Shown here piece after piece: positions 12,246 to 24,612 of a stretch of DNA of 64,000 nucleotides. Source of the stretch: Chelydra serpentina (taxonomy: Eukaryota > Chordata > Testudines > Chelydridae); the NCBI GenBank assembly GCA_037349315.1, contig JBAIAC010000007.1, positions 22,710,001 through 22,774,000 of the forward strand, given 5' to 3'. A program made the translations under genes and the position numbers. A model generated the notes under the pieces. That model searched no databases, was not told the DNA's origin, and saw only the letters and a list, made by a program, of their open reading frames with translations. Each line of letters starts with the position of its first letter. Within the stretch, counting starts at the first letter, position 1.

Positions 12246-12485
12246 CTATAAATTATGGAGTGCCAGTCATGGCTCCATAGTTAAAGTTGAGCTCTGCACT
12301 TAAAGCCGGGGGTCAATCTCTTTGGAATGTTTTTAAAATACAGCATATCCTCCCCACAATTATAGAACTTACTTTTAAAGTAGAGATTGAATACTGACAC
12401 AATGCAAAATACTGTTTCTAAAAATCGATTTAAACTAATCTGGGACTACAAACACGAAAAAGCCTTAATGATAAACATTAAGATT

Positions 12486-12571
12486 TGGGATTGGTCCTGC
12501 TTTGAGCAGGGGGTTGGACTAGATGACCTCCTAAGGTCCCTTCCAACCCTGATATTCTATGATTCTATGAT
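12486..12571 (+). mobile_element. CR1 3'-end fragment
   Basis: Truncated CR1 tail with ggttggactagatgacctcc and the attctatgattctatga terminal repeats. Confidence 0.9.
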
Positions 12572-13339
12572 ATGGTTAATGCATGGTGTCACTGCAGGGG
12601 ACGCCCTAACGGTGTACTTCCAAACCTTAACATACTTGGATTTCTTTTAATCTTATCTCATATTTCCTAGATTTATAATGCTTGTTTTTGCAATAATTAC
12701 AATAATGTATTTTACTGTAAATTACTGACACATACTCTCAATCTTAACTCCATTGTAACATACTTTTTGCTTGGGAATTTACTGCAGAATTTGTGCCAGA
12801 TGCCTTTTCTTTGGGCGGGAAGGCAGCTTTAAAATCCACCCTGGGCTTCATAGGATCCTGATTCAAAGGTGCTCAATCAGTGCACCTCCTGGGAACCCTG
12901 TCCCTGTCCCATCCTGGGACAGCCTTGCACACTTTTAGGGCCCTGCCCTGCAGAGCTCAGATACTCAACTGAGCTCTTTACCTTATTATAAATCTGAATT
13001 TTAACATTTGCTAATAGAACCTGAATCTTTTCAATCCAATCTGCCTCATGCACTAGGAAGTGAAATGCTATCTCATTCAAATGTCACCCCCTCTTAGAGA
13101 GGGTCAAAACATCCCATTTACTGAAGGAAAATACTTTGAAGTGAAGCAGTGAGAGAGTATGTCTATAATCTTTTCAGAAATTTCATTCTTTGATCGAGAT
13201 ATTGTCATGTAGGGAATGTTTAAGTAGCTCTCCACAATACTACAACAGTATAACTCCATCAGCCGTTAGTTTTAAAGGAGGCATGGTAACAGGGGGATTG
13301 CCTTTCAATTTTAGCTATTGTGTTACTGCTGGACACTAA

Positions 13340-14070
13340 TGCCATGTCTACACTGCAACGTAAGCCTGTGCTTGAGCCCAAGCTCAAGCCTACCCCCCCC
13401 TTGCATCTACACTGCAATTGTGCTAACCCAGCGTTTGGACCTAGGGTCCCAGGACCCTGCAGGGTTGGAGGGTCCAAGCTCAAGTTAAGCTGGAACCCAA
13501 GGTCCGAGCCCTATTGCTTTGCAGTGTAGATGCAGCCACGCTTGACTTGGGAGCTGGGAGTCAGCCGGACGTATCCCACAATTCCATGGGACAATGTCCG
13601 TAGTACTCTCTATCCCAACAATCTGCAATGCACTCTATTGAAAATGGAAGCCATGCCCCCTTTGTAAATGGCAGCAGCTCAGCGTTAACCCTGTCTCTCA
13701 TGATCACCAATCTGCAAGCACACATTCAGAGAGCCTCCTGGGTTTGCAATGGAGAGCGAACAGATCAAGTCTTTGGCAAAGCGAGCTGCTTTCTGGTAAC
13801 ATGCAGGGCAGGCAGTAAAGTTTTCCCACAGTGCATCATGGTCCTAGGGCTAGAGCAGCCACATTTCGGGGTGGAGGGAGGGGATGCTAGGGAATCTGGG
13901 ATATGGTTACTTTGGCTCAGGTCTGTGCACTGCAATATGGACACCAGAGCTCTAGGTTTCAGCACAGGTTAGAAAGTCTTAACATAAGGTCAAGCCCAGG
14001 GCTCCCTAACACAGGTCAGATGACTGGAGTCCCATTAACCCTGCGCTTACGTTGCAGTGTAGACATACCC
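13340..14070. mobile_element. Harbinger-like MITE, long form (731 bp), TAA TSD
   Basis: The left end TGCCATGTCTACACTGCAAC and the reverse complement of the right end, GGGTATGTCTACACTGCAAC, match. TAA lies immediately outside both ends. The TWA target with short inverted ends fits PIF/Harbinger. No transposase frame is present. Confidence 0.65.
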
Positions 14071-14981
14071 TAAGAGGCTGGGGGGAAAAATAACACCTGG
14101 TGGCAAGCTCTAATGCAACGCAACAGCTCAACTGTACAAAAGAACACAACTCATCTAGACTCATACGACCAAGGACTGCTTTGCTTGCTGTTATTTCATC
14201 TGAAAAACAGCTATCCAGAGGACAAAGTGGGAAGCATCTCTAATTTATCCTGTGTGACCACCCCAATTCTTTTCATTTCTTCTTTGGTTTGTTTTGTTTT
14301 ATTCAGATCAATGCAGGGGACACTGTGGTCATCCACAACGGGAAAAATACTATTTTGTTTAAACTTTGGACCAAATGCTGCAGGCCACTGATTTCCAAAG
14401 GAGTTTTGCACAAGCAAGGCAAGCAGGATTTGGCCCTGGACTGGTGAATAGCCTATTGTGCTTCCCTAAAAGAATAGAATTCACCATCTAATTATATTCA
14501 GTTAAGTAAGAAACACATACACAGGCATTTAATAAAACCAGACATTATTGAGGCACAAGTCTTGGGTTATCACCCTGAAAGAATTTGAGTGCCTGGACAC
14601 AAATGTGGTTTGCAAAGAAAGCTGAGTGAAACCAACATTGTTAGAAATTAGAGATTGGTCCAAAATGGAAATTTAAAGTGCAGATTTTGAATCCTGCTCC
14701 TTGGAAAGTTCAGGGGTGTTTGAATGCAGACTTTGGGTTCATTCTGCTATAGAAACTAGGAGTAAATAAGTTACAAAGTCAAAATTCAAGGGCAGTTTGG
14801 GCTCAGGGTTTTGGTCTGTGCCTCTAGATGAGGAATTTTACTCTTTTAATGCTGTAAAGAGCTATATTCCTGCACTTACCTTTAACCTCAGTTCCTTCTA
14901 GTTTCCCCTTCTAGAAAGTCTGTTGGAAAAAAGGTCCCTATGAATCCTTAAAGAAGTATTCACAACATGTGATTCACCTAC

Positions 14982-15059
14982 CTTGACAAAGATAGTGGAA
15001 TTGCATTCTTGTAAAGCCTCCATTAAACTAATCACATGCAGACACACCATTTCCACCAT
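14982..15059 (-). CDS. UNC80: UNC80 coding exon, window exon 15
   Basis: This 78-nt exon is 26 codons, phase 0 at both ends, encoding MVEMVCLHVISLMEALQECN then STIFVK. The acceptor is TTTTCTTTCAG and the donor GTAGGT. It continues exon 14 (LMAHNKV) and precedes LIPMWLPM of exon 16. Confidence 0.96.
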
Positions 15060-15689
15060 CTGAAAGAAAAAATATTAAATAAATAGCCAGTGTAATAATA
15101 TTGTGAACCCGGCCAATAGTCCCTAGGGATAGTCTCACTCCATTTTCTTGGCAGCTACACTGGGGCATAAGCTGTATGTTTTTTAACCACTGATATTTCA
15201 GGTTAAATATCACATGATGACATGGGGGACATTTCTATTTACTAAGTCTTTCTCTGATGCAGCACTCTGTTAGAATGCTCTATATATTTTATTTAACTCC
15301 TATTGCACACCAAGACAAACTGTCTTCAGTTTTCTTCCTCTCAGTTATTGTTCCTTCTACATGTCCCTATTGGGTAGTTCTCATCAATCACTGAGTCAGA
15401 AATTTGTATTTTTATTTCCTGAATTTCTTTTAAAATTAACTTAGTCACAAAGATCAGATTTCATTTTTTTCCATCTGAAGGTGATTTATTGTTCTGAATT
15501 GGCAGAGGGGCCATGAATATATATTTCTTTGATTTTATAGCATGAAATACGGCATATGCAAATATTAGCTTTTTGGTAGTAAGCAGAATTTATGTTTTAT
15601 GTTCTGTAAATACACAGGTACAACAAGACAAATATCTTGAGATGGCAGTGAATATTTGCAGTGCCTGTCTGAACTATGCATGGATTCCC

Positions 15690-15930
15690 CTATATAACAA
15701 TAAATTTAGCTTTTCAGTATTGCTTGTCTTCTTCGAAGAGCTTTACAAACACTAACTAATTGAACTTCAAAATACCCCTGTGAGAATAAGTATTATCCAC
15801 ATTTTACAGAGCAGGTATCCAAGGCAGAGAGTTTAATAACTTGTGCCAAGGGCCACATAATGAGTCATTATTAGAACTGAATTAAAACTCAGGGGTTCCT
15901 GGTCCCACAGCCTTCCCCTTAGATTTGACC
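15690..15930 (-). repeat. MIR-type SINE fragment
   Basis: Contains the reverse-complement MIR core (cattttacagagcagg, gccaagggccacataatgag, then loss of the tRNA-like head near ttcctggtcccacagcc). Old and diverged. Confidence 0.55.
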
Positions 15931-16002
15931 AAGCATCATGCTAGTCAGAGGTAGAGGTCATGAAGAATTCCAGTTGACTTCACTAGGAGTTCCAGGCTTA
16001 CA

Positions 16003-16365
16003 GCAGCAGTTCCCAAACTGTGTTCAGTGGACTACAGTTGGTCACAGAGCACTTAACTAGTAGTCCATTGACAGCGGGCTGGTCACCCAGGCTTCTCCAC
16101 ATTTCCAGAGGTTAAAAATCACATTAAAGGACAGCTATAAATATATTAAGTACTTGTCTAATGTGACTTTAATATAAACAACTGGTGTAGTTGGCACAGG
16201 AATATTCCAACTGCAGTCCATGTGATTGCAAATTAAATGGAAAATGCCCAAACACAGAGGGGATGGGAGGTTGTCTGCATGATCATACATGAGCAGGGAG
16301 GTGCTCCACAAAGCAGTCTCTGCATAAATAGGTGGCCCACATTCTAGAAAATGTTGAGAGCCCTA
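16003..16365. mobile_element. possible hAT-like repeat, diverged
   Basis: Starts cagcagttcccaaactgtg and ends near aaaatgttgagagccctatg, resembling Charlie-type hAT ends. No clear target duplication could be defined, so the boundaries are approximate. Confidence 0.35.
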
Positions 16366-17288
16366 TGCTTAGAGGACCGGGGTATATGTGAGGAATCTCT
16401 TTGTCTTGGGCCTAGAATCAGAACCTTCAGAGACAAAGCCAGCAATTACCATTTCAGCTAATGGAGAATATCTATCACATTAGTAGAACCAGAAACTTAT
16501 GATGAGTCTGGCAAGTGAGAGACAAGACCACTATGTATCTTGCCCATCTTAAGCAAGCTGTCAACCCCGAGCGTGCAAACACAGAGAGCTATTATTCTAG
16601 CACTGTGTATGCTTTAGGGCCTGAACCTATGAGGCACTCAGCAATGGAAGTCTATGGGAGTTTAGCGCACTCGGCACATATCAGAAGGCACCGGGAAATT
16701 TGCATAGCATTGGGTCTTTAGTGAACTTCACCTACATCCTACACCTGCATGCTAAGCAGTGGAACTGGATGAATAATTCATAACAAATAACTAATTAAAC
16801 AAATTTGGCTCATTTTCTGTTTGTGAAATGTCTATGAACAGACTGCGGTCTTTTCAAATCATTCATTACTCAAAAATATTTGCGGAATGATCTCTGTGGA
16901 TTATGCTTGCTCAATAACTTCTTTGCAACCAGTTGACTGTGAGAGTTCAATATTGATCATTTGAGCTGTTTTGACTGAACACATGGGTCACAGGCTAAAA
17001 ACTCAAGCAAATATTTACAGAACCATTCTGAAGTATTTGATCACTTTTGCTATGGAAAGTCGGAAGCTCTAACATTGAATAGCACTAAAATCCAAGAGAA
17101 CTGAATAGCACTAAGATCCTTGTTCAGATCACTACAGGGTAAAACTATTACTAGTTATCTTTCCCTTTGAACTCTCAAAGGTAACATATGCTGCACATCC
17201 AAAAATAGCACAATTGCTTCACAAAATTATGCATAGTCCTGTGTATTCAGTTTTAAACTTTAAACTTAGAGGGTTTGGCTTTATATAA

Positions 17289-18048
17289 GGGTATGTTTAC
17301 AGTATGAAATTAGATCAAAATTATTCGATTCGATTTTTCGGAAGCGATTTTATACATTCGATCTTGTGTGTCCCCACTAAGCGCGTGAATTCGGGGCAGT
17401 GCATCCACAATACCGTGGTTAGCATCGACTTTGGGAGTGGTGCACTGTGGGTAGCTATCCCACAGTTCCTGCAGTCTCCGCTGCCCACTGGAATTCTGGG
17501 TTAAGAATTCCGGTTTTTTGAACGGCATTCCGGTTTTTTTGAACGGAGTTCTGCCTGCTCAGATTCTTCTCCCCATACTGCGATCAGACCCAGTACCTCC
17601 CATTTGGTCTATGCTGGAGCTCTTTTGCGATTCTGGGACTGCACAGTCTCCTGTGCTGGTGAGCTCTGCATGGTCTCCTGTGCTGGTGAGCTCTGCATGG
17701 TCTCCTGTGCTGGTGAGCTCGCTATGCTGGCCAACTTCAAAAGTTCCCAGGGCTTTTCCTGACTACCTGGCTAGTGCATCTGAGTTGAAAGTGCTGTCCA
17801 GAGTGCTCACAATGGAGCATTCTGGGATAGCTCCCGGAGGCCAATAGCATCAAATTGCGTCCAGAGTACCTCAAATCCGGAACAGCGATGCCAAATTTAG
17901 CGCTACTCCCCTTGCCGAGGTGGAGTACAGAAACTGGATTTAAGAGCCATTAATTTTGACATAACAGGGTTGGCTGTGTGGATGGATTCAGTTTTAATTT
18001 GGTATAACGCAGCTAATTCCAAAATAATCGTGTAGTGTAGACCAGGCC
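17289..18048. mobile_element. Harbinger-like MITE, long form (760 bp), TAA TSD
   Basis: TAA lies directly outside both ends. The left end is GGGTATGTTTACAGTATG; the reverse complement of the right end is GGCCTGGTCTACACTACACG. The interior holds a 27-bp tandem triplication (17647-17722). It ends close to the donor of UNC80 window exon 14. Confidence 0.65.
17647..17722. repeat. 27-bp tandem repeat, about 2.8 copies
   Basis: The word tctcctgtgctggtgagctc recurs at 17647, 17674 and 17701, spaced exactly 27 bp and almost identical. It lies inside the Harbinger-like element. Confidence 0.9.
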
Positions 18049-18090
18049 TAAGTCTGTAATAAATACATCTGTATACAGCATCTGACTCAC

Positions 18091-18288
18091 CACTTTGTTG
18101 TGTGCCATAAGCTGTAGGATACTAGGTGTCACTCGGCTCCAGAACTCCAGAGCTGTAAGGATGGCCGTAAAGCTAAACTCATTTTGATTTTGGACCGTAG
18201 GGGCTACTGCTGTTTGTTCACAATACACTGTCCAGAGCTGAGCAAATATAAACGCATGGAAGAGGGAACACATGTGCAGCACTGATGT
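18091..18288 (-). CDS. UNC80: UNC80 coding exon, window exon 14
   Basis: This 198-nt exon is 66 codons, phase 0 at both ends. It begins TSVLHMCSLFHAFIFAQLWT and ends with FWSRVTPSILQLMAHNKV. The acceptor is CTCTTTCCACAG and the donor GTGAGT. A Harbinger-like MITE ends only about 40 bp beyond the donor inside the next intron, without disturbing it. Confidence 0.97.
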
Positions 18289-19419
18289 CTGTGGAAAGAG
18301 AAACAAGAAGAAAATGTTTTTCTTGAAACAGTATAAAGTATATTCCCCATCAAAGTACCCCCATTAACATAAACCTCCATTAAATTAAATCCCCCAAGAA
18401 GTTCTCCCCCATCAGGTGCTCCCTGATCAAACCCACCACAACTATCAAAGTGTTTCTCTCATTAGGATGCAGTAAGTGAAAGGCATCTGATAACAGCTCA
18501 TGTATGTTGAAAAAATATGTTTATATTTACAGCCTAAAAGCCCAATACTGCAAACAGATCTGCACATACAGGCCCGTAACTGTGCAGACGCACTAAGGGG
18601 TATTAAAGTAAGGGTCAGAGTGTGAAGACCACTTTGTCCTTGGGAACCAATCCTGCTGACCTCACTGAGGTCAAACTCCCATTGCTGTCAATGGGAGGCC
18701 TGTAGGAACAGGCCCTTATGACTCATGACCTTAAACATGCTCCTGCCCAAGTCAGTGGGAGTGGGAGTTTCCCAAGGAAACATGTATCCATACAAAATAA
18801 ACCATTTTACATCAACTTCTTTTGATCTGCAACCCAGTTCCATCTTACCAGAATATAATCGCCCCAAAACACCTCCATGTTACAGCCCAATAATGGGAAC
18901 TTTGCAAGGCTTGCTGTGTAATTTTACAGATGCACCCGAGCATGACCCTTTAATAATAAATGTTAGATGTAGTGATTTCTGACAGACACACCAAAGAGCT
19001 GTCACGACTCCTAGACATGTCACTAGTTCATTATAAAAGGAATGTTCTACTGTAATTCAGGTCATAGATATTTTCTCAGTTTAAAAGTGCAACAGTGATT
19101 CATGACCAATGCCAGTGTGACTGTACCAAACACTGCCAGGGTTGCTTGGTAACTGGAGGATGGTATTTGAAAGAGCAAAAAGAGCTAGAAAGAATGAATG
19201 GGAAGCATCAGTCTTGAATGAGTGAGGGGAGGCCAAGTACTAGACAAGCATGTGATCGTTCTACTTCTGTAGTTAATAAACTCCTATTTATTATTTATTT
19301 AGAAAACACATACTGCCTGCTGCATCTATGTTAATTATTGTCATAAATGGTTCATGATTTGCAACGATGTGCACTGTTCATCTTCAAAGCACTTGACAAA
19401 TCAAGCTGGGCTTGAGCCC

Positions 19420-19620
19420 ATCTCTGTTTGCAAATATTAAATCTTTTTTTAATCCTCACACTACCTCTGTGATGTAGGTTAGCAAGTCTTATTTGAATAG
19501 AATAGAATAGAATATTTAGTCACTTGCTACAGGGAGAGTCAATGTGGAGCTGAGAGAGCTAGGCTTAGGACTCAGGAATTCTCATCTCCCACTCCTGTGC
19601 TCAGACCACTAGACAATGAT
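19420..19620 (-). repeat. MIR-like SINE fragment with AGAAT microsatellite
   Basis: MIR-like words (cctcacactacctctgtgatg, later aggactcaggaattctcatc and tgctcagaccactagacaat) in reverse orientation, interrupted by a short pentamer run gaatagaatagaatagaata at about 19494. Confidence 0.45.
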
Positions 19621-20101
19621 GCTCTCAGATAATAAAACATCTCTAGCAAGCTGATTTTTAGTGAATTTATCACTGGTTTTCTATGTCTATTGGGGCAGTT
19701 ACCTTAAGAAAGACTGGGCAGGTTTGTATTTTCTTTTCTGAATTATGATTGTAAGTTTTTTATTATGCTTTCAGTTTCCTATATCTTATGAAGACAGCAG
19801 CCTGCTAACTTTGGGCAGTTTGGGTATGATGGGGCCATTTTATTGAACTAGAAAGTGGGCAGTGTAATTTTAAAACATTCAAACAATACTGCTGGAATAT
19901 TTTACTTGTACAAGGGGTACCATCTGGGAGTTTAAGGCGCTTTAAATAAGGCTTAACATGAAGTGGCTTTTATAATAGCCAAAGGAGGAAAAGTTGTAAG
20001 ATGCATTTCACCTCCCTGTAAAAAACCACAACTGGTTAAGTGTTTGCAATACTAATGGCATTGCATATGGTGTATCATATTAAACCCATGGAATCCCTTA
20101 C

Positions 20102-20288
20102 CTTTGATTGCTCTGGAAACCCAATCAGGATAACAATAAGGTGGTCTGCGATGTGGGAGCCAGCATCCAGAGGAATTGGCATGCAAGACGAGGGAAAATT
20201 CGGACAGACGACGTTGTGTGTCAGAGACCCCAGAAGTAGCCAGGAGAGTAAACGAATATGAGATACACATTCGATGAATTCTTTGGGC
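20102..20288 (-). CDS. UNC80: UNC80 coding exon, window exon 13
   Basis: This 187-nt exon is 1 nt + 62 codons. It begins PKEFIECVSHIRLLSWLLLG and ends DHLIVILIGFPEQSK. The acceptor GTTCTCTGACAG is preferred over two upstream AGs because only it completes the split Gly codon from exon 12. The donor is GTAAGG. The frame happens to stay open for about 50 nt upstream into the intron, which could mislead gene predictors. Confidence 0.96.
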
Positions 20289-20624
20289 CTGTCAGAGAAC
20301 AACTGATTTTTACAATGCATGTAAGCTTTGCTCTCTCTCATTAACTGAAAATCCCATATGTTTGCAAAATGCTGCCTATGCTTGCTAGAGTCGAAATCAT
20401 TTGGACAGCTTGCGGGAATGCCAGGTAGAGCCGCGTGTGGATTGGCTGACCTGGCATGGCACTAACATGCCCAGCAGCACTTGTTCTGTCCTTGCAAAGC
20501 AGAGATTCTGCACCAGGCTGATGTAGCGAACTCAGAGAGTCACATGCAGCGATTATTTGGATATAAATTATCAAAGGAGCGTTATATCATGATTCCTCTG
20601 TATATTAAAGACTGGGGTTACGGC

Positions 20625-20890
20625 ACTGGGCTGTGATTCATGAGATCCAGATTCAGTTCCCAGTTCTGCCAGAGACTTCCTGGGTGACTACGGGCAAGTC
20701 ACTGGATCTCTTGGGATCTCACTTCCCCATCAGTAAAATAAGGTTAATAACACTTCCTTTCTCCCACCCTTTGTCTGTCTTGGTCCACTTAATTTGTAAG
20801 TTCTTTGGAGCAGGGACTGTTTCTGATTAAAAGATCATACAACACCTAGCACAATGAGACCCTGATCTTAGCTGGGGCATCTAAGTGTTA
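20625..20890 (+). repeat. MIR/CORE-type SINE
   Basis: Plus-strand MIR-type layout: a gttcccagttctgccagaga segment, gggcaagtcactggatctct, then a 3' tail with tttggagcagggactgtttc and acctagcacaatgagaccct. Old amniote SINE family by resemblance. Confidence 0.6.
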
Positions 20891-21139
20891 GTGTAATACA
20901 AGAAAAACAATAGTTTCCATTGGTTTCGTCTCAATCCAAGATCCCCTTGCTTTCACAAAGCCTGGAATTTAGATTACTTACTCATCTGAATTCATAGGCA
21001 CTGAGAAGAAACTGATTTCAGGTCAGAAAGCTGTTGCCTAGCAGACCTCTCACTGCCATTTTTCATTATTAATTTAATATCAGTGATTCAAAACACCAAT
21101 GAAGCATAACAATAATACATTTATTTTATTCATTGGCTT

Positions 21140-21580
21140 TTCTATGCTGTTCAGCACCTAGGACCTGGGGCTTCACAAACATTAATTATCCTCACATCAG
21201 GACATATTATCCTCATTTTACACATGGTGAACTGAAGCCCAGGGAGATGATAATCCTAATGCTGCAAACACGCACACACATACTAATGTTAAGCACATAT
21301 ACATAAGCGTTCGCAGGACTGGGGGATGAGGGCCAGATTTTTCAAGACATTAGGTGCCTAAAGATGCAGATAGGTGCCTAGTGCGATTTTCATAAATACC
21401 TAGGTGCCTAACTCCCACTAGGTGCCTATCTGCACATTTAGGCACCTAAATACCTTGAAAAATCTGGCCCAAAGTGACTTGCTGAGATCCCATAGGAAAT
21501 CTGTACTAGAGCCAGGAACTGAATCCAGATCTGCTGAGGCTATGGCCAGTGTCCTAACCACACGACCATCCTGTCTCTCT
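21140..21580 (-). repeat. MIR-like SINE split by a palindromic insertion
   Basis: MIR-like words lie on both sides (cctcattttacacatggtga on the left; aagtgacttgctgagatccc and gagccaggaactgaatccag on the right) of the palindrome at 21330-21470, so the latter appears to have inserted into the SINE. Confidence 0.55.
21330..21470. repeat. large imperfect palindrome (inverted repeat)
   Basis: The left arm starts gggccagatttttcaagaca and the right arm ends ttgaaaaatctggccc. Inner segments taggtgcctaaagatgcag and ctgcacatttaggcacct also pair. The arms are about 65 nt with a short loop near 21397. Related sequences occur at 39771-39873 and 56695-56790. Confidence 0.8.
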
Positions 21581-22231
21581 ATGAAAAATTATTATAAAAC
21601 AAGGCTTAGTTCTCTTCAGCCACACCTCCATCATTTCCTGTTATCCTACACTACCCACAGCCACACAGAAATACTACAGATCAGGATCTCTCACATTTAC
21701 CTTGACCGGTGAGGGTTAAGCATGTATTTAAATTAAAGTATATGTATAGCTTCACAGATTAAATCCAAAGAACCTCTCATATTGTGAAGTCTTTTTTTAA
21801 CAGATCACCTTCAGAATGGGCCCAATCCTGGAGCTCCTACTCATTTACATTCACTCCTTACACAGGCAAACTGCAATGAGTAAGGAGTTGACCCTATATG
21901 GCTAGGTTTACAACCAGAACTGATCTAATACTTTCATTCTGTTTTACTATGAACTCATATTCTCAAATACGTATTCAAATTCATCCCTGATGTAACTTCA
22001 CTGAAGCCAATGGAGTTACATCATGGATCCATTTGGGGCCATGATGCAACACTACCGAGTCAAAGTTGGGATTGTTGAAACATTTAACCTTGAATTGTCT
22101 TTCAACATCCATCATCAAATCACACCCACTGTCATCACTAACTGCATTCCCTTTAATCTGGCAAGAACCCCAGAATTCTTGTGGGAATTTCTGCCTCATT
22201 GCTCTTCTTTTAGGGACAAAAGTGCTCTTAC

Positions 22232-22407
22232 CCCTGTTGCATTGCAGAAGGAGGATGGTACAGCCACGGCAAGTAACGAATCACAGCTTTATTATCTCTG
22301 TGATTTCCTCGTGTAATTTCCATAGCTGCAATCTGAGCTAAACCAACTTTGAGATGTCCACCAAATGTGTCTTCATGCAGTGGCTGGGAACACGTCTTCA
22401 TGTGACT
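22232..22407 (-). CDS. UNC80: UNC80 coding exon, window exon 12
   Basis: This 176-nt exon is 58 codons + 2 nt. It begins SHMKTCSQPLHEDTFGGHLK and later reads GNHRDNKAVIRYLPWLYHPP then SAMQQ, ending GG of a split Gly codon. The acceptor is TTTACTTTGCAG and the donor GTAAGA. This is one of the most conserved stretches of UNC80. Confidence 0.97.
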
Positions 22408-24388
22408 CTGCAAAGTAAAGATCTGATTTTCTATCCAGTAGGGTATTGCACTAGATACACTTTATGCTAATTCTCATATATTGTCTGTTCACCTTCAATC
22501 ACCCATACAAAGAAAGAGTTAGGCAACATGTGCATGCATCCTTCCTATCAGCCAACCCTGTAACTGTGTATGCAAACTAGCTTTTGCATACTCAATTTAT
22601 TTAATTGCACATCGAAGTATTCAATCTTTTCACAAGGTAATACAATTTGCACAAGAAATTATCAGCTTTACCCAGACAAATAGCCATTTGCTTTTAAAAA
22701 TACAATATTTTGCCTCTTCAGTGGGCGAGAGACCATTTTGCATGGCTCATTTACTGTGAGGACATTTAGGCACTGAAAATCTAAGGGCATTGTTGTATCT
22801 ACTGAGTGGCATATGCTTATCCCTAAAAACGTACTTTATAAAACACGGTTGTGGGCTGTAATGCTTAATTGGTGCTTCTTGAGATTCCTCCATATTCCCA
22901 AATGTGCTAACTCTGAATTGTCTATTGCTATTGCAGATGATGGCAGTGCCAATGGGTGTATGGTTTGCTTAAAGGGACAAAATGTCCTTTGCACAAGAGA
23001 GGCCATATCATCAGCTGGAATAAATTGGCATGAAAGTCAGTGGACATATGCTGATTTTCATCAGCTGAGGATCTGGTCCCAGTAATTTTAGTTCTACCAA
23101 ATGAAAATCATTTAACTGAACTCCTGTTCAGGAGTGCAAAATCTTCCAGCACAGATGATTAGATAGTTAGATAGATCGATCTTTTGCTTATGTCCAGATA
23201 GTGAAATTTATAAATTCGGCTTTCCTGACTTTCTAGAAATTTACATTTTATTCCAAGAGAAAACAAAGACCATAAATAACTGAACACAGACAATAAATGA
23301 GAACATGGCTATGCTGAGAAGTTATCATGTGCAAGTCTAATATAATGCACTAGTTACTAATAAAGCTGAGAAAGAAATACACAATTAATGTCTCTTCCAC
23401 ACAAAAAAAATGTACTCAGAGTCTCAAAACATTTTATTAGAGCTAAACTAACAACTTTTAACTAAATATTTAGTCAGCAAACTTCACCTCTTTTTCTGCT
23501 CATTGAATGTTTGCAAACAGTGCTTTCCTTGGATTTATTCATTAGCTGATGAACAATTTCCCCCTTTTAAACTCAAAGCCTTGTTATCCACAATTTGAAA
23601 TCCCAAATCAAGTTGTGCTCCTAGATTGTGATTGGTCATATAAGTCACATGATATTGTTCCCATCACCTGGATTGGCTAGTGTAACTCTGACCAACAGGC
23701 CTCTGGAGGGAATACTTGCAGAAAGCAAATGTACAATGTGGACAAACTTAAAATCCACTTTCCAGGGACATTTGCGTTAGTGAAACCCACTCAATATGAA
23801 CATTCATGTAAAATGAGTATGAACGGGCATGAACATGGATGATGAGAACTTGTTTAAAACTCTGACTGAACCTTTGTAGGTTTTTTGGTTTGATTTGGTA
23901 TGGTTTTTCCAGTATTTGCCCAGCTATATAGGCGACATACAATGTGTTTCTGTCTCTATCCCTTAAAAAGGTAAATTCAAAAAGGAAGAGGCTACAGCTT
24001 TTCCACATACAAACATTCCAGACTAAATATATACTTTGCCTTTACATTTTCCAAACTGAACCAGAACTTCAATAAACCATTAACTAAAATAATGGTCATA
24101 TTAGCTGGCTTTCTACTCTATTCCTTCAAGCTCTCTGACCCATCTCTCATATGGGCTGAATCCAAACAACCTAAAATTTGGGAATGCTTTGATTCTCATC
24201 CAGATTTCAACCCCCCAAATCACAAAGTTTAGGAGTTTGCTCCCTGGTTTCATTTTGCCCCATGAAAGATGTATGAAGAACAGAGCAGGGGGCTTAGTTC
24301 AGGTCCATCGCTTACTATACAAGGACTAACAAACATGAAGAACTTTTAGATTTTGCAAAGACTTATGCAGCTGTGTAATTTAAGCAAA

Positions 24389-24437
24389 GTCAAGGTGGAT
24401 GAGGTGGTAATATCTTTTACTGGACCAACTTCTGTTG
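24389..24437 (+). repeat. fragment of a turtle-type interspersed repeat (R family)
   Basis: Shares ggtggtaatatcttttactg-gaccaacttctgttg with the longer copies at 45655-45975 and, inverted, 43681-44000, 46145-46305 and 51762-51898. Confidence 0.6.
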
Positions 24438-24612
24438 TATGTACTGTAGTTATCAGAAGGCTACAGATGGGGTAAGACCTCTGGGAATGATGTTTTGTTT
24501 CATACATTTGCTCAGAAAGTAGATGTCGCTGTTAAGTTTTTCTTTCTTTTTCTTCATGTGTTGGAGTTTCCATTTCAGATGGAAACATTCGATATCTTCC
24601 ATTGTTGTTTGC

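Larger units (their letters stand above)
9201..14981 (-). other. UNC80: UNC80 intron between window exons 16 and 15
   Basis: About 5.8 kb. Holds a diverged hAT-like element, a CR1 tail and a 731-bp Harbinger-like MITE. No further exon was seen, and the protein is continuous across it (STIFVK to LIPMWL). Confidence 0.8.
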
